From Thermoplasmata archaeon (GTDB lineage: Archaea > Thermoplasmatota > Thermoplasmata > Lutacidiplasmatales > UBA184), in assembly GCA_021828195.1 (NCBI GenBank), contig JAKASQ010000001.1:419202-483201 (forward strand): a DNA stretch of 64,000 nucleotides, given 5' to 3'. The translations under genes and the position numbers were made by a program. This document shows positions 37,184 through 46,260 of this stretch, piece after piece. How positions within the stretch are numbered: the first letter of the stretch is position 1; the number at the start of each line of letters is the position of its first letter. The notes under the pieces were generated by a model. The model did no database searches. It was not told the origin of the DNA and saw nothing but the letters and a program-made list of their open reading frames with translations.

Positions 37184-37262
37184 GGAGAACCTCGGCTCCC
37201 GCCAGCGACCGCAGGGATTTAGACTCGACTCCTGCCGCCCAGGGCCGAGCCGCCCTGGGCCG

Positions 37263-39302
37263 CTACCAGATTGCGACGCGACGATCGTCCGGGCGGCGCA
37301 TCGGCGCGCCCGGGGCGACCCCGAAGGCGCCCCAGAACTCCGGGAGGTTCGAGACGGGTCCGATGGCACGGAACCGACCGGGGGAGTGGGGATCGATGGT
37401 GAGACGCCGGCGGAGCTCCGCCTCGCGCACGTTCGAGCGCCAGATCTGGGCGTAGGAGATGAAGAACCGCTGGACCGGAGTCAGGCCGTCGATCTTCACA
37501 TCGGGGGTGCGGCCGTCGGCGATGCGTCGTTGCAGGGCCTCGTAGGCGATGCCCACCCCTCCGAGGTCGGCGATGTTCTCCCCGGCGGTCAGCTCTCCGT
37601 TGACGTGGGTGCCCGGAAGGGGCTCGAACTCACCGTACTGGTCGATGATCCGCTGGGCCCGGTGCTGGAACTCGGCCGAGTCCGCGGCATCCCACCAATC
37701 CCGCATGTTCCCGTCGGCGTCGTACTTGCGACCCTGGTCGTCGTAGCCGTGCGTAATCTCGTGCCCGATCACCACTCCGATGCCTCCGTAGTTCACGGCA
37801 TCGTCCATCGCCGGATCGAAGAACGGGGGCTGGAGGATGCCGGCCGGGAAGACGATCTCGTTGAGCGTGGGATCGAAGTAGGCGTTGACGGTCGGCGGCG
37901 TCATCTGCCACTCGCTCCGGTCCACCGGCATGCCCACCCGCACGATCATCCGCTGGATCTCGAAGGCCGCGGCGCGCCGGATGTTTCCCAGATAGTCCCG
38001 GCGGGAGATCCGCACGCGGGAGTAATCCCGGAAGCGCTCGGGGTGGCCGATCTTCGTGGTGAACCGATCGAACTTGACGCGGGCGCGTCGGCGGGTCTCT
38101 TCGGTCATCCAGGGGACGCGTTCGAGTCGCTGGCGGAACACCTCCCGCAGGTCCTTCACGAGTTCGGCCATCCGCTGCCGTGCGGCGGGCGGGAAGTACC
38201 GTTGCACGTAGATCCTGCCGAGCGCCTCGCCGAGGCCCTCGTCGACCACCATCGCCGCTCTTTTCCAGTCGGGCTCGGGTCGTTCTTGGCCGAGGAGGCG
38301 ACGGTGGAAGAAGTCGAAGTCCTCGGCATCCACGGCCGCGTGCAGGTGCGGCGCGCTCGCGTGCAGGAGGCGCCAGCGGAGGTAGACCTTCCACTCGGCG
38401 ATGGAGTGGGTGCGCAGGGCCCGGTGCACCGCATCAAAGAACTCCGGCTGACCGACCACCAGATACGGCGCCTTGCCTGCGCCGCGCATGGTCAGGTACT
38501 CCTTCCACCGAAGCGACGGGTTTCGTCCGATGAGCTCCTGCGGGGTCGTCCGGTTGTAGTTCCTCTCCGGATCCCGAAGTGCGCTGCGCGACCGGCTCGC
38601 TTTCGCAAGCTCGGTCTCGATGCGGAGAACCGTACGGGCAGCGGCCGTGGCACGGGCCCTGGGCTCCCCCCACAGGCCGAACGATTTCGAGATGTGGGCG
38701 AGGTAGGCTCGCCGCACGGGGACGAACTCCCTCTTGAGGTAATAGTCGCGATCCGGGAGCGAGAGGCCCCCCTGCATGAGATAGAGCGCGTAGATCGAAC
38801 TGTTCTTCTCGTCGGGCGCGACGGCGGTACGGAAGAGTCCGGGGATCCCTTGGCGGTGGAGTTCCGCGAGCGCGGATACGAGGTCGCGCGTCGAGGAAAT
38901 GGCCCGGATCCGCTCGCTCTCGCGTGCGATCGGTCGGAATGCGAGCTTCTCCCGTTGAGCGGCGTCCATCGCGGAGGCGAAGAAGTCGCCGACCTGCGTG
39001 CGCGGCGTGGGGGCCGATCCCCGTCGCCCGCTCGACGCCTGCTCCAGGATCCCGCGAACCTGTTGGAGGTTCCGCTCGAACAGTTCGTCGAATGCGCTCC
39101 ACCGGGACTTGTCCGCGGGCACGGGGTTCCGATCGAGCCACTGTCCGGTGGCGAACCGGTAGAAGTCCTTGGACGGGTCCGCCGACCGGTCCATGTAGTC
39201 CGCGGAAAATCGGGGCACCCGATCATGGGGCGGAGCGGAAGTCGGGGACGAACGTTCCGGCGCTCGGGGCGGGACCGCCGTTGGGGGCGTGCGGGTGGCC
39301 AT
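37263..39302 (-). CDS. pepO: M13 family (neprilysin/PepO-like) zinc metallopeptidase
   Basis: VNAYFDPTLNEIVFPAGILQPPFFD..GVVIGHEITHGYDDQGRKYDADGN..NGELTAGENIADLGGV. Confidence 0.95.
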   Translation of the reverse strand: MATRTPPTAVPPRAPERSSPTSAPPHDRVPRFSADYMDRSADPSKDFYRFATGQWLDRNPVPADKSRWSAFDELFERNLQQVRGILEQASSGRRGSAPTPRTQVGDFFASAMDAAQREKLAFRPIARESERIRAISSTRDLVSALAELHRQGIPGLFRTAVAPDEKNSSIYALYLMQGGLSLPDRDYYLKREFVPVRRAYLAHISKSFGLWGEPRARATAAARTVLRIETELAKASRSRSALRDPERNYNRTTPQELIGRNPSLRWKEYLTMRGAGKAPYLVVGQPEFFDAVHRALRTHSIAEWKVYLRWRLLHASAPHLHAAVDAEDFDFFHRRLLGQERPEPDWKRAAMVVDEGLGEALGRIYVQRYFPPAARQRMAELVKDLREVFRQRLERVPWMTEETRRRARVKFDRFTTKIGHPERFRDYSRVRISRRDYLGNIRRAAAFEIQRMIVRVGMPVDRSEWQMTPPTVNAYFDPTLNEIVFPAGILQPPFFDPAMDDAVNYGGIGVVIGHEITHGYDDQGRKYDADGNMRDWWDAADSAEFQHRAQRIIDQYGEFEPLPGTHVNGELTAGENIADLGGVGIAYEALQRRIADGRTPDVKIDGLTPVQRFFISYAQIWRSNVREAELRRRLTIDPHSPGRFRAIGPVSNLPEFWGAFGVAPGAPMRRPDDRRVAIW

Positions 39303-39430
39303 CGTGGTCAACTCCGGAGGTCCGTCAGCGGCTCTCCCTTGATGAAGGCTCGCCCGGTACGCCGCGCTCCGAACCCTGCCTCCCGCCGCCCGCGGTTAAC
39401 CCCAAGTACTGGGCCCCGCTCTCAGCGTTC

Positions 39431-40474
39431 GTGGGGCTCCCGTTCAAGGATATTGTTCAAGCCGAGCAGCTCCCGTGGAGCGCGCTCGCGGGCCGAACGG
39501 TCGCGGTGGATGGCTACAACGCGATCTACCAGTTCCTCGCGACCGTGCGCCAGGCGGACGGCGAGCCGTTCTCCGACGCCCGCGGCCGGCCCACGAGCCA
39601 CCTCATGGGTGTTTTCTACCGGACGACCGCGTTGCTGGGAGAGGGCGTCCGTCCCGTGTGGGTGTTCGATGGTCGACCCCCGGACCTGAAGGCCGGGACA
39701 CTGCGGTCGCGGTTCCGCGCCAAGGAACGGGCCGAGGAGCAGCGCCAGGAGGCCCTCGCCGCCGGCGATCTACAGACCGCTCGACGCAAGGCCGCTCAGA
39801 CCTCACGCCTTACCCCCACCATGGCCGAAGAAGCGATCGATCTGCTCGGTTCGCTCGGCATCCCGACGGTCCGGGCCCCGAGCGAGGGCGAGGCTCAGGC
39901 GGCGCGGATGGCGGCCACCGGGGTGGTCTGGGCCTCCGCCTCCGAGGACTACGACAGTCTCCTGTTCGGTGCGCCTCGGCTCGTCCGGGGGCTCGCCGCG
40001 CGTCGCTCCAAGGGGGTCGACGCCGGCGCCCAGTTGATCGACCGGGACCGGCTACTGCTGACGCTGGGAATCGATGGTGACGAACTGATCCTGGTTGGCC
40101 TCATCGTGGGCACGGACTTCAACGAAGGCGCCACAGGCTACGGTCCGAAGAAGGCCCTAAAGCTCGTCCAGGAGCACCTCGGGTGGGAAGCGACGCTCGC
40201 CCGCGTCGGGATCGATCCGAAGGAAGGGGCAGACGTGGGCGAGATCTTCCGCCATCCCGACACCGTCGATATCCCCGTGCCCGAGTTCCGGCCGATCGAT
40301 GACGCGGCCGTCCTCCGCCGGTTGGTGGACGATCACGGCTTCTCGGAGGAACGCGTCCGCTCCGCGATCGACCGTGCGCGGCGCGGCCTTCGCATCGCAC
40401 CGCGACCGATCCCTGCGGCGACGGCCCGAGGGCGCCAGACGATGCTCGATGGATTTGGCGGAGCCGAACCATGA
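39431..40474 (+). CDS. fen: Flap endonuclease 1
   Basis: VAVDGYNAIYQFL, PVWVFDGRPPDLK, APSEGEAQAARMA, ASEDYDSLLFG, GTDFNEGATGYGPKKALKLVQEH; PIP-like QTMLDGFG at C-terminus; GTG start. Confidence 0.94.
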   Translation: MGLPFKDIVQAEQLPWSALAGRTVAVDGYNAIYQFLATVRQADGEPFSDARGRPTSHLMGVFYRTTALLGEGVRPVWVFDGRPPDLKAGTLRSRFRAKERAEEQRQEALAAGDLQTARRKAAQTSRLTPTMAEEAIDLLGSLGIPTVRAPSEGEAQAARMAATGVVWASASEDYDSLLFGAPRLVRGLAARRSKGVDAGAQLIDRDRLLLTLGIDGDELILVGLIVGTDFNEGATGYGPKKALKLVQEHLGWEATLARVGIDPKEGADVGEIFRHPDTVDIPVPEFRPIDDAAVLRRLVDDHGFSEERVRSAIDRARRGLRIAPRPIPAATARGRQTMLDGFGGAEP

Positions 40475-40563
40475 CGATGTCGGCGAGCGCAAGCCCCCCT
40501 ACTTGTTGGTGGGTTAGCGAGCCACTTATGCGATCCGGTACAGTACGGCCACCGCTACCCTCG

Positions 40564-41793
40564 ATGTATCAGCCCTGCAAGTACCGCCTCTACCCGTTTC
40601 CGAATCAGGAGAGGGAACTCCTCCGTCAGCTGGAGGAGTTGCGGTTCCTGTGGAAGTACGCCCTCGAACGACGGCAGGAGGCATGGCGCAAGGAGAAGCG
40701 TTCGATCTCGTATGTGGGCCAGTGTCGGGACCTCGCCCGATGGAGAGCCTACGACAAGGAGGGCATCGGGCGCGTCTACGGCCACGTGGCGCAGGAGACC
40801 CTCGCCCGACTCGGTGACGCCTTCGGGCACTTCTTCCGGTGGGTGAAAGAGGGCGGACGGCCCGGGTTCCCGCGCTTCAAGCGCGAGGTCACATCGCTCT
40901 GCTACCCGGACTCCAACGGCTCGGCGGCCATCGTTCCGGGCCGCAACGGGACCCGGCGACTTCGGCTATCGATGATCGGAGAGATCCCCATCAAAGTCCA
41001 TCGCGCTCCCCCCGAGGGCCGGGTCAAGACCTGTACCATCCAGCGGGAGGGTGATCGTTGGTTCGCCGTGCTCACCTTGGAGGTCCCGGACCCATCTCTC
41101 CCACCGGCCACGCCGCCCGTCTCCCCGGTCGGGGTGGACCTCGGTCTCTCCCACCTCGCCACCCTCTCGACCGGAGAGGTGGTGGATCCCCCGAAGTTCC
41201 TGCGACGGGCCGAGGACCGCCTCACTCGCGCCCAGCGGGTCGTCTCCCGGAGAAAGAGGGGTTCGCACAATCGGGAGAAGGCGAAGGTGCGGCTCGCCCG
41301 ATGTCACGCGAAGGTGCGAGACCAGCGGCGGGACGTTGCTCACAAGCTCACGACGGGGTGGGCGAAGTCCCACGACCTGATCGCCTTCGAGGACATGGAC
41401 CTGCGCAGCCACATGGAGGGGGCCTTCCCGAAGTCCACCGCCGATGCCGGATGGGGGATGCTCCGACAGATGTCCCAGTACAAGGAGGCCCGGCGCTCCG
41501 GGAGATACGTGGAAGTTCCCACGAAGAACACGACGCAGAGCTGCTCGGCCTGTGGCCGTCTCCACGACCCTCCGCTCACGCTCCCGGACCGCACGTATGA
41601 GTGTCGGTGCGGCCTCGTAATGGATCGAGACCTGAACGCGGCGAGGAACGTCCTCGCGCGCGCTCTTCGGGCAGTACCCGGGGGCACCGGGGAATCCACG
41701 CCTGTGGAGACGGGACCTCCACCGCACCGCAAGGGGCGGCGAGTCCGGTCGAGGAGGCAGGAACCGCCACGGGGCACGGGGGTAGCAACTTGA
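40564..41793 (+). CDS. tnpB: TnpB RNA-guided nuclease
   Basis: RuvC-I GVDLGLSHLATLSTG, RuvC-II IAFEDMDL, zinc finger CSACG..CRCG, RuvC-III MDRDLNAARNVL; all three catalytic acidic residues present; alternative upstream start at 40471. Confidence 0.93.
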   Translation: MYQPCKYRLYPFPNQERELLRQLEELRFLWKYALERRQEAWRKEKRSISYVGQCRDLARWRAYDKEGIGRVYGHVAQETLARLGDAFGHFFRWVKEGGRPGFPRFKREVTSLCYPDSNGSAAIVPGRNGTRRLRLSMIGEIPIKVHRAPPEGRVKTCTIQREGDRWFAVLTLEVPDPSLPPATPPVSPVGVDLGLSHLATLSTGEVVDPPKFLRRAEDRLTRAQRVVSRRKRGSHNREKAKVRLARCHAKVRDQRRDVAHKLTTGWAKSHDLIAFEDMDLRSHMEGAFPKSTADAGWGMLRQMSQYKEARRSGRYVEVPTKNTTQSCSACGRLHDPPLTLPDRTYECRCGLVMDRDLNAARNVLARALRAVPGGTGESTPVETGPPPHRKGRRVRSRRQEPPRGTGVAT

Positions 41794-41836
41794 GTCCCGG
41801 AGGAAGCCACCGAACTCGTTCGGTGGAGGATGTCAC
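41650..41836 (+). ncRNA. Putative omega-RNA (reRNA) region at the TnpB 3' end/right end
   Basis: Inferred from TnpB family architecture plus a conserved terminal hairpin; exact boundaries not determinable. Confidence 0.45.
41807..41826 (+). repeat. Right-end hairpin CCACCGAA-CTCG-TTCGGTGG
   Basis: Perfect 8-bp stem; same stem with a different loop (CTTT) in the copy at 8765-8784. Confidence 0.85.
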
Positions 41837-43307
41837 GCCCTTCGAGTGCGTACCGAACTTTTCCGAGGGGCGCGACGAGTCGAAGATCCGGCGGATCGCG
41901 GACGCCGCCCGGATGGTCCCGGGGGTAGCGGTGCTCGATGTGGAGTGGAACGCGGATCACAACCGCTGCGTCATCACCCTGGTCGGGGAAGGCGAGGGCC
42001 TCGTGGACGCGGTGATGGGCATGATGGCGGTCGCCACCGCGCTGATCGATCTGACGCACCACACCGGAGAGCATCCCCGGATGGGCGCCACGGACGTGGT
42101 GCCGTTCGTGCCCCTCGGAGGGGCCACGGTCGAACAAGCCGTGCGCCTCGCGGAGCGTCTCGGCGATCGCGTCTGGAAGGAACTGGGGATTCCGGTCTAC
42201 TTCTACGGTTCGGCGGCCCGACGACCGGAGCGCGTGGATCTTCCCGCGGTCCGCAAGGGCGGGTTCGAGGGGATACGAGAGGAGATCGGCAAGAACCCGG
42301 ACCGTGCCCCGGACGTCGGGGAGCCCCGGGTCCACCCCACCGCCGGAGCCGTGGCGATCGGTGCTCGGCCGGTCCTGATCGCGTTCAATGCGTACCTCAC
42401 GACGCCCGACGTCGGCATCGCGAAGAAGATCGCCAAAGCCGTCCGCTCTCGGGACGGCGGCCTGGCGGAGGTCCGTGCGCTGGGATTCGAGATCAAGGAG
42501 CGCAACCGCGCGCAGGTCTCCATGAACCTCACGGACTATCGCAAGACCCCGATCCACCGGGCGCTCGAGCAGGTGCGGCGCGAGGCGGAACGTTTCGGTG
42601 TGGGCGTCGAGGAGTCGGAGATCGTCGGGGTGGTTCCCGAGGACGCTCTCCTCGACGCGGCGGAGTTCTATCTCCAATTGAACCGGTTCGATCGCTCCAC
42701 CATCCTCGAGCGGAAGGTCCGGGCGGTTTCCTCGGACGCGCCGGGTGCGGAATCCCTCGCGTCGTTCTCGGCCCGTCTCGCGGCGCGTACTGCGACCCCG
42801 GGAGGAGGAAGCGCCTCGGCGGCGGCCGGCGCGTTGGGCGCCGCGCTCGGGGAGATGGTCCTCTCCTATTCGATCCTCCCGGCGGCGCCAGATGCCGAGC
42901 TCGTGTCCGTCCGGCAGGAGTGCACCACGGCCCGGGCCGACTTCCTGCGCGGGATCGAGGAGGACGCGCGAGCGTACGACCTAGTCCGCGCGGCTCGCAG
43001 GTCCCTGAAGGAACGTCCCGGGGATCCCGCCTTGAAGGACGCCTACGTCGCAGCGGTACGAACGGCCGCCCGCGTTCCGCTGGAGACCGCTCGCCGCGCC
43101 CATGCGATCGCGCATCGCCTGCATGCGGTGCAACCCCACACCAAGGCCGCCCTGGCGAGCGACATCGTCACGGCGCTTGCGCTCCTGCGTGCCGCAACGG
43201 ACGGAGCGCTCGAGAACGTTGCGATCAACCTCGTCGACCTGAAGAGCGCCGGGGACGCCATCGGGCCGATCGAGACCGAGGTCGCCCGCTTGCGGCTCGC
43301 CGTGTAG
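41823..43307 (+). CDS. ftcD: Glutamate formiminotransferase / formiminotetrahydrofolate cyclodeaminase (bifunctional)
   Basis: FECVPNFSEGRDESKIRRIADA, VLDVEWNADHNRCVITLVG, HTGEHPRMGATDVVPFVPL; C-terminal cyclodeaminase TPGGGSASAAAGALGAAL. Confidence 0.92.
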   Translation: MEDVTPFECVPNFSEGRDESKIRRIADAARMVPGVAVLDVEWNADHNRCVITLVGEGEGLVDAVMGMMAVATALIDLTHHTGEHPRMGATDVVPFVPLGGATVEQAVRLAERLGDRVWKELGIPVYFYGSAARRPERVDLPAVRKGGFEGIREEIGKNPDRAPDVGEPRVHPTAGAVAIGARPVLIAFNAYLTTPDVGIAKKIAKAVRSRDGGLAEVRALGFEIKERNRAQVSMNLTDYRKTPIHRALEQVRREAERFGVGVEESEIVGVVPEDALLDAAEFYLQLNRFDRSTILERKVRAVSSDAPGAESLASFSARLAARTATPGGGSASAAAGALGAALGEMVLSYSILPAAPDAELVSVRQECTTARADFLRGIEEDARAYDLVRAARRSLKERPGDPALKDAYVAAVRTAARVPLETARRAHAIAHRLHAVQPHTKAALASDIVTALALLRAATDGALENVAINLVDLKSAGDAIGPIETEVARLRLAV

Positions 43308-43315
43308 GGCCTCGG

Positions 43316-43993
43316 ATGACGTTCCCGCGGCCGCTCGTTTGGATCAACTGCGCCGCCTCCGTCGACGGACGTCTCGCCTTCGATCAGGGTGCGCGCGCGC
43401 GACTGTCCGATCCGGAGGACCTCGCCCGCGTACAGCGGCTCCGGGCGAAGTCGGACGGCATCGTGATCGGCATCGGGACCGCGCTCGCGGACGATCCGTC
43501 CCTGCGCGTCCACTGGGAGCTGTTGGACGGCGCGCCGGGAAGCCCTCCGGCACGCATCGTGCTCGACTCCGCCGGACGCCTTCCGGCGGCCTCCCGTCTC
43601 CTCGATGGAAGTCTCCCGACGATCATCGCGACGAGCGAGCGGTGCGCGCGACACTATCCGGCGCACGTCACGACGATCGTTGCGGGCGCCGAGCGCGTGG
43701 ACCTCGAGCGGCTCTATACCGAGCTCCACGCGCGGGGCCACCGTCGCCTCCTGATCGAGGGTGGGGCGCGAGTACTCGCGAGCGCGCTCAAGCCGGGCCT
43801 CTTCGATCGGTTCACGATCTACGTTGCGCCCTTGATCATCGGCGAGCACGAGGCTCCGCCGGTCGTATCGGGCCCGGCGGCGCGCCGGATGGAGGACGTG
43901 CTTCCGCTCGATCTCCTCGCGGTCGATCGTCTCGGGGCCGGCTACGTCGCCTCGTACGGCCCACCTCGCGCGGCCCCGTCGCTTCTACCATGA
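43316..43993 (+). CDS. RibD-C/DHFR-fold reductase (probable 2,5-diamino-6-ribosylamino-pyrimidinone 5'-phosphate reductase)
   Basis: WINCAASVDGRLAF, DGIVIGIGTALADDPSLRV, RRLLIEGGARVLASALKPGLFDRFTIYVAPLIIG. Confidence 0.87.
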   Translation: MTFPRPLVWINCAASVDGRLAFDQGARARLSDPEDLARVQRLRAKSDGIVIGIGTALADDPSLRVHWELLDGAPGSPPARIVLDSAGRLPAASRLLDGSLPTIIATSERCARHYPAHVTTIVAGAERVDLERLYTELHARGHRRLLIEGGARVLASALKPGLFDRFTIYVAPLIIGEHEAPPVVSGPAARRMEDVLPLDLLAVDRLGAGYVASYGPPRAAPSLLP

Positions 43994-44057
43994 GGGAGGG
44001 CCCACCCGTCGCACGCCTTATCCGCTATCGGGGTTCGACCCGCCCGAGGCCCCGCTC

Positions 44058-45062
44058 ATGAAGCTCGTGCACTTTTCGCTCGCCGACCAGTTCCACTTCG
44101 GGATGCTGACCGACTCGAACGAGTACCTCGATCTCGACACTGCATGCCGCGACTACTACGGTGTGAACCCGGTCAAGGGCGCCGACCCGAGCCGCTTCCG
44201 CGACATGCAGTCGTTCTTTGCGGGTGGTGCGGAGTCGGTCGAGATCACGAAGAAGATCATCGATTACATCGACCGCCGCCGCAAGGCCGGGTGGACCCCG
44301 CGAGCCGCGACCGGCGCCCGCTTCCTGTTCAAGCCGGAGGAGGGGGTGAAGCTCCTCGCCCCGGTCGTGCGCGGGGTGAAGATCTATTGTCTCGCGTCCA
44401 ACTCCAAGAGCCACGTCGCCGAGCAAGGGAAGCCGCTCCCGACCCGACCGTACGTGTTCACCCGCTTCTTCAACAGCCTGGTCGGCCCCAGCGAGCCGCT
44501 CGTCCTGAACCCGGCCGGGACGTTTCCCGACGTCGAGCTCGAGCTCGCCCTCGTGATCGGTCAGCGCGGCAAGCACATCTCGGCGTCCGAGGCGATGAAC
44601 TACGTGGCGGGCTACACGATCGTGCTCGACATGGGCTACCGCGACCTGCAGTACCCGAGCGAGGGCATCGTCGACTGGGTGATGGGTAAAGGGTTCGATG
44701 CGACGATGGCCGTCGGTCCCTGGATCGTCCCGAAGGAAGAGATGGGGGACCCGTACCCGCTCGCCATGGAGCTGAAGGTCGGCGGCGTCGTACGGCAGGG
44801 CGGCGACACCAACGACTACATCTTCCGCATTCCCGAGATTATCGCGCACCTCTCCCGCGGCATCACCCTCGAGCCGGGGGATCTCATCTCCCTCGGCACA
44901 CTCGCGGGAAGCCCGGGCTTCGAATTCGGCAAGGAGAGCCGACGCCTCCAGGCCGGAGATCAGGTCGAGGCCGCGATCGAGCGTATCGGCCGGCTCGTCA
45001 TCCCGGTGAAGGCGGAAGCTCTGCCTCCCCCCGCAACACCAGGAACAACGCCGTCGGCGTGA
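44058..45062 (+). CDS. Fumarylacetoacetate hydrolase family protein
   Basis: KIYCLASNSKSH.., FTRFFNSLVGPSEPLVLNP..FPDVELELALVIGQRGKHISASEAMNYVAGYTIVLDM..KGFDATMAVGPWIV. Confidence 0.9.
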   Translation: MKLVHFSLADQFHFGMLTDSNEYLDLDTACRDYYGVNPVKGADPSRFRDMQSFFAGGAESVEITKKIIDYIDRRRKAGWTPRAATGARFLFKPEEGVKLLAPVVRGVKIYCLASNSKSHVAEQGKPLPTRPYVFTRFFNSLVGPSEPLVLNPAGTFPDVELELALVIGQRGKHISASEAMNYVAGYTIVLDMGYRDLQYPSEGIVDWVMGKGFDATMAVGPWIVPKEEMGDPYPLAMELKVGGVVRQGGDTNDYIFRIPEIIAHLSRGITLEPGDLISLGTLAGSPGFEFGKESRRLQAGDQVEAAIERIGRLVIPVKAEALPPPATPGTTPSA

Positions 45063-46257
45063 GGAGCTCCTCGGACGCGCCGGGCGTGCCGCGCACGCCC
45101 TCGGGGAACGGGTACTCGACGGCCGTCGTGAACGTCACGCGCTGGCGGTCCTCGCCCGTCGAGCGCGGGGGCGCGTCACGGAACGGATCGAACGTGTCGA
45201 GCGCCTCACGGGTCAGCGGCAGAACACGGAATCCCGTGCCACCGTGCAGCGATCGCGGTAGGCGGATGAGCCGATGGATGTCCGTCGTGACGGGAGCATC
45301 GGTCTCGCCCTCGACCCGGATCGCCGCCCGAGCGAGCACGGCGTCCCAGAACTCCTTCGGAAGATCCTTGTCGAAGACATCGAGGCTGAGGCTCGTCCGG
45401 ACCCTACGACTTCCGCCCTCCTCGACGAACATCCGTGCGAGTCGCTTCGCGCGCGCCGGGCCCATCCCGAGAGCCGTGATCTCCTTCGCGGTCTCGTCGA
45501 CCCCGATCGCTTCCCAGTGCGCGAGCAGGTCGAGGACCGCGCGCGTCGTCCGGCCCTTCCAACCCGGAGCGTCCGCGGGCGCGAGCTGGCGGACCTTGCC
45601 CGGAAGGTGGCCCGGTGCCCCCGTGTCATCGGGGGACGCGTCGGATGGGGTCCACGAGCTTGGGCCCCCCGCGGACCTTGCCGTGACCGCGTCGCGAGGA
45701 TCGAACCCGGAACCCACGAGGTAATCGACGAGTTCGCGCCGCTCCGGGCTCGTGAGACCGAGGAACGCTTCGTTGCGGACGTGGACATGGTACCCACGAC
45801 CGCCGGAGAAGACGAGCGTCGTGTCCGCCGGGTCGATACCGAAGTCCCCGAACAGGAAGTCGTCGACGAGTTCGTGCAGTTTCACCTTGACCCGCGCGAG
45901 CTGGCCGGCGTAGTCGAGGTTCTCGGCTCCCCGGAGATGATCCGAATCCAGGTCGAAGATCAGGTCCGCTCCGAGCCACTCCTTCGCCGCCATGGTCGGC
46001 TCGGAAGGCTTGCGGTAGTACGCCGTGGAGTAGTAGACGTGGCGCGGGACCTCGCGGGGGAGCCACGCCCGAAACTCCTCCACCGTCCGGAAGGCCTCGT
46101 GCCGGCGCATGAGGGTCTCGGTCGAGAATGGGAAGGCCGCGAACTCGCGGCGCGCGAACCGGTACGGCGGCTCGACCGTCGTCTCGGCGTAGTACCGGGC
46201 GAACTGCCGCCGAGCCCACGCGAGCGTAGGTCCGCCGAGCGCGACCGTCTTCGCCAC
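44998..46257 (-). CDS. priS: DNA primase small subunit
   Basis: RREFAAFPFS, ADLIFDLDSDHL, DTTLVFSGGRGYHVHVRNE, RLPRSLHGGTGFRV; GTG start. Confidence 0.93.
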   Translation of the reverse strand: MAKTVALGGPTLAWARRQFARYYAETTVEPPYRFARREFAAFPFSTETLMRRHEAFRTVEEFRAWLPREVPRHVYYSTAYYRKPSEPTMAAKEWLGADLIFDLDSDHLRGAENLDYAGQLARVKVKLHELVDDFLFGDFGIDPADTTLVFSGGRGYHVHVRNEAFLGLTSPERRELVDYLVGSGFDPRDAVTARSAGGPSSWTPSDASPDDTGAPGHLPGKVRQLAPADAPGWKGRTTRAVLDLLAHWEAIGVDETAKEITALGMGPARAKRLARMFVEEGGSRRVRTSLSLDVFDKDLPKEFWDAVLARAAIRVEGETDAPVTTDIHRLIRLPRSLHGGTGFRVLPLTREALDTFDPFRDAPPRSTGEDRQRVTFTTAVEYPFPEGVRGTPGASEELLTPTALFLVLRGEAELPPSPG

Positions 46258-46260
46258 GAC

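Larger units (their letters stand above)
40466..41836 (+). mobile_element. IS200/IS605 superfamily, TnpB-only (IS1341-type) element
   Basis: Intact tnpB with no tnpA; both ends defined by shared sequence with the degenerate copy at 8755-9106; right-end hairpin at 41807-41826. Confidence 0.85.

Noticed and set aside
36924-39689. 921-aa plus-strand ORF
   Set aside because: Shadow of the M13 peptidase gene on the minus strand; no recognisable domains.
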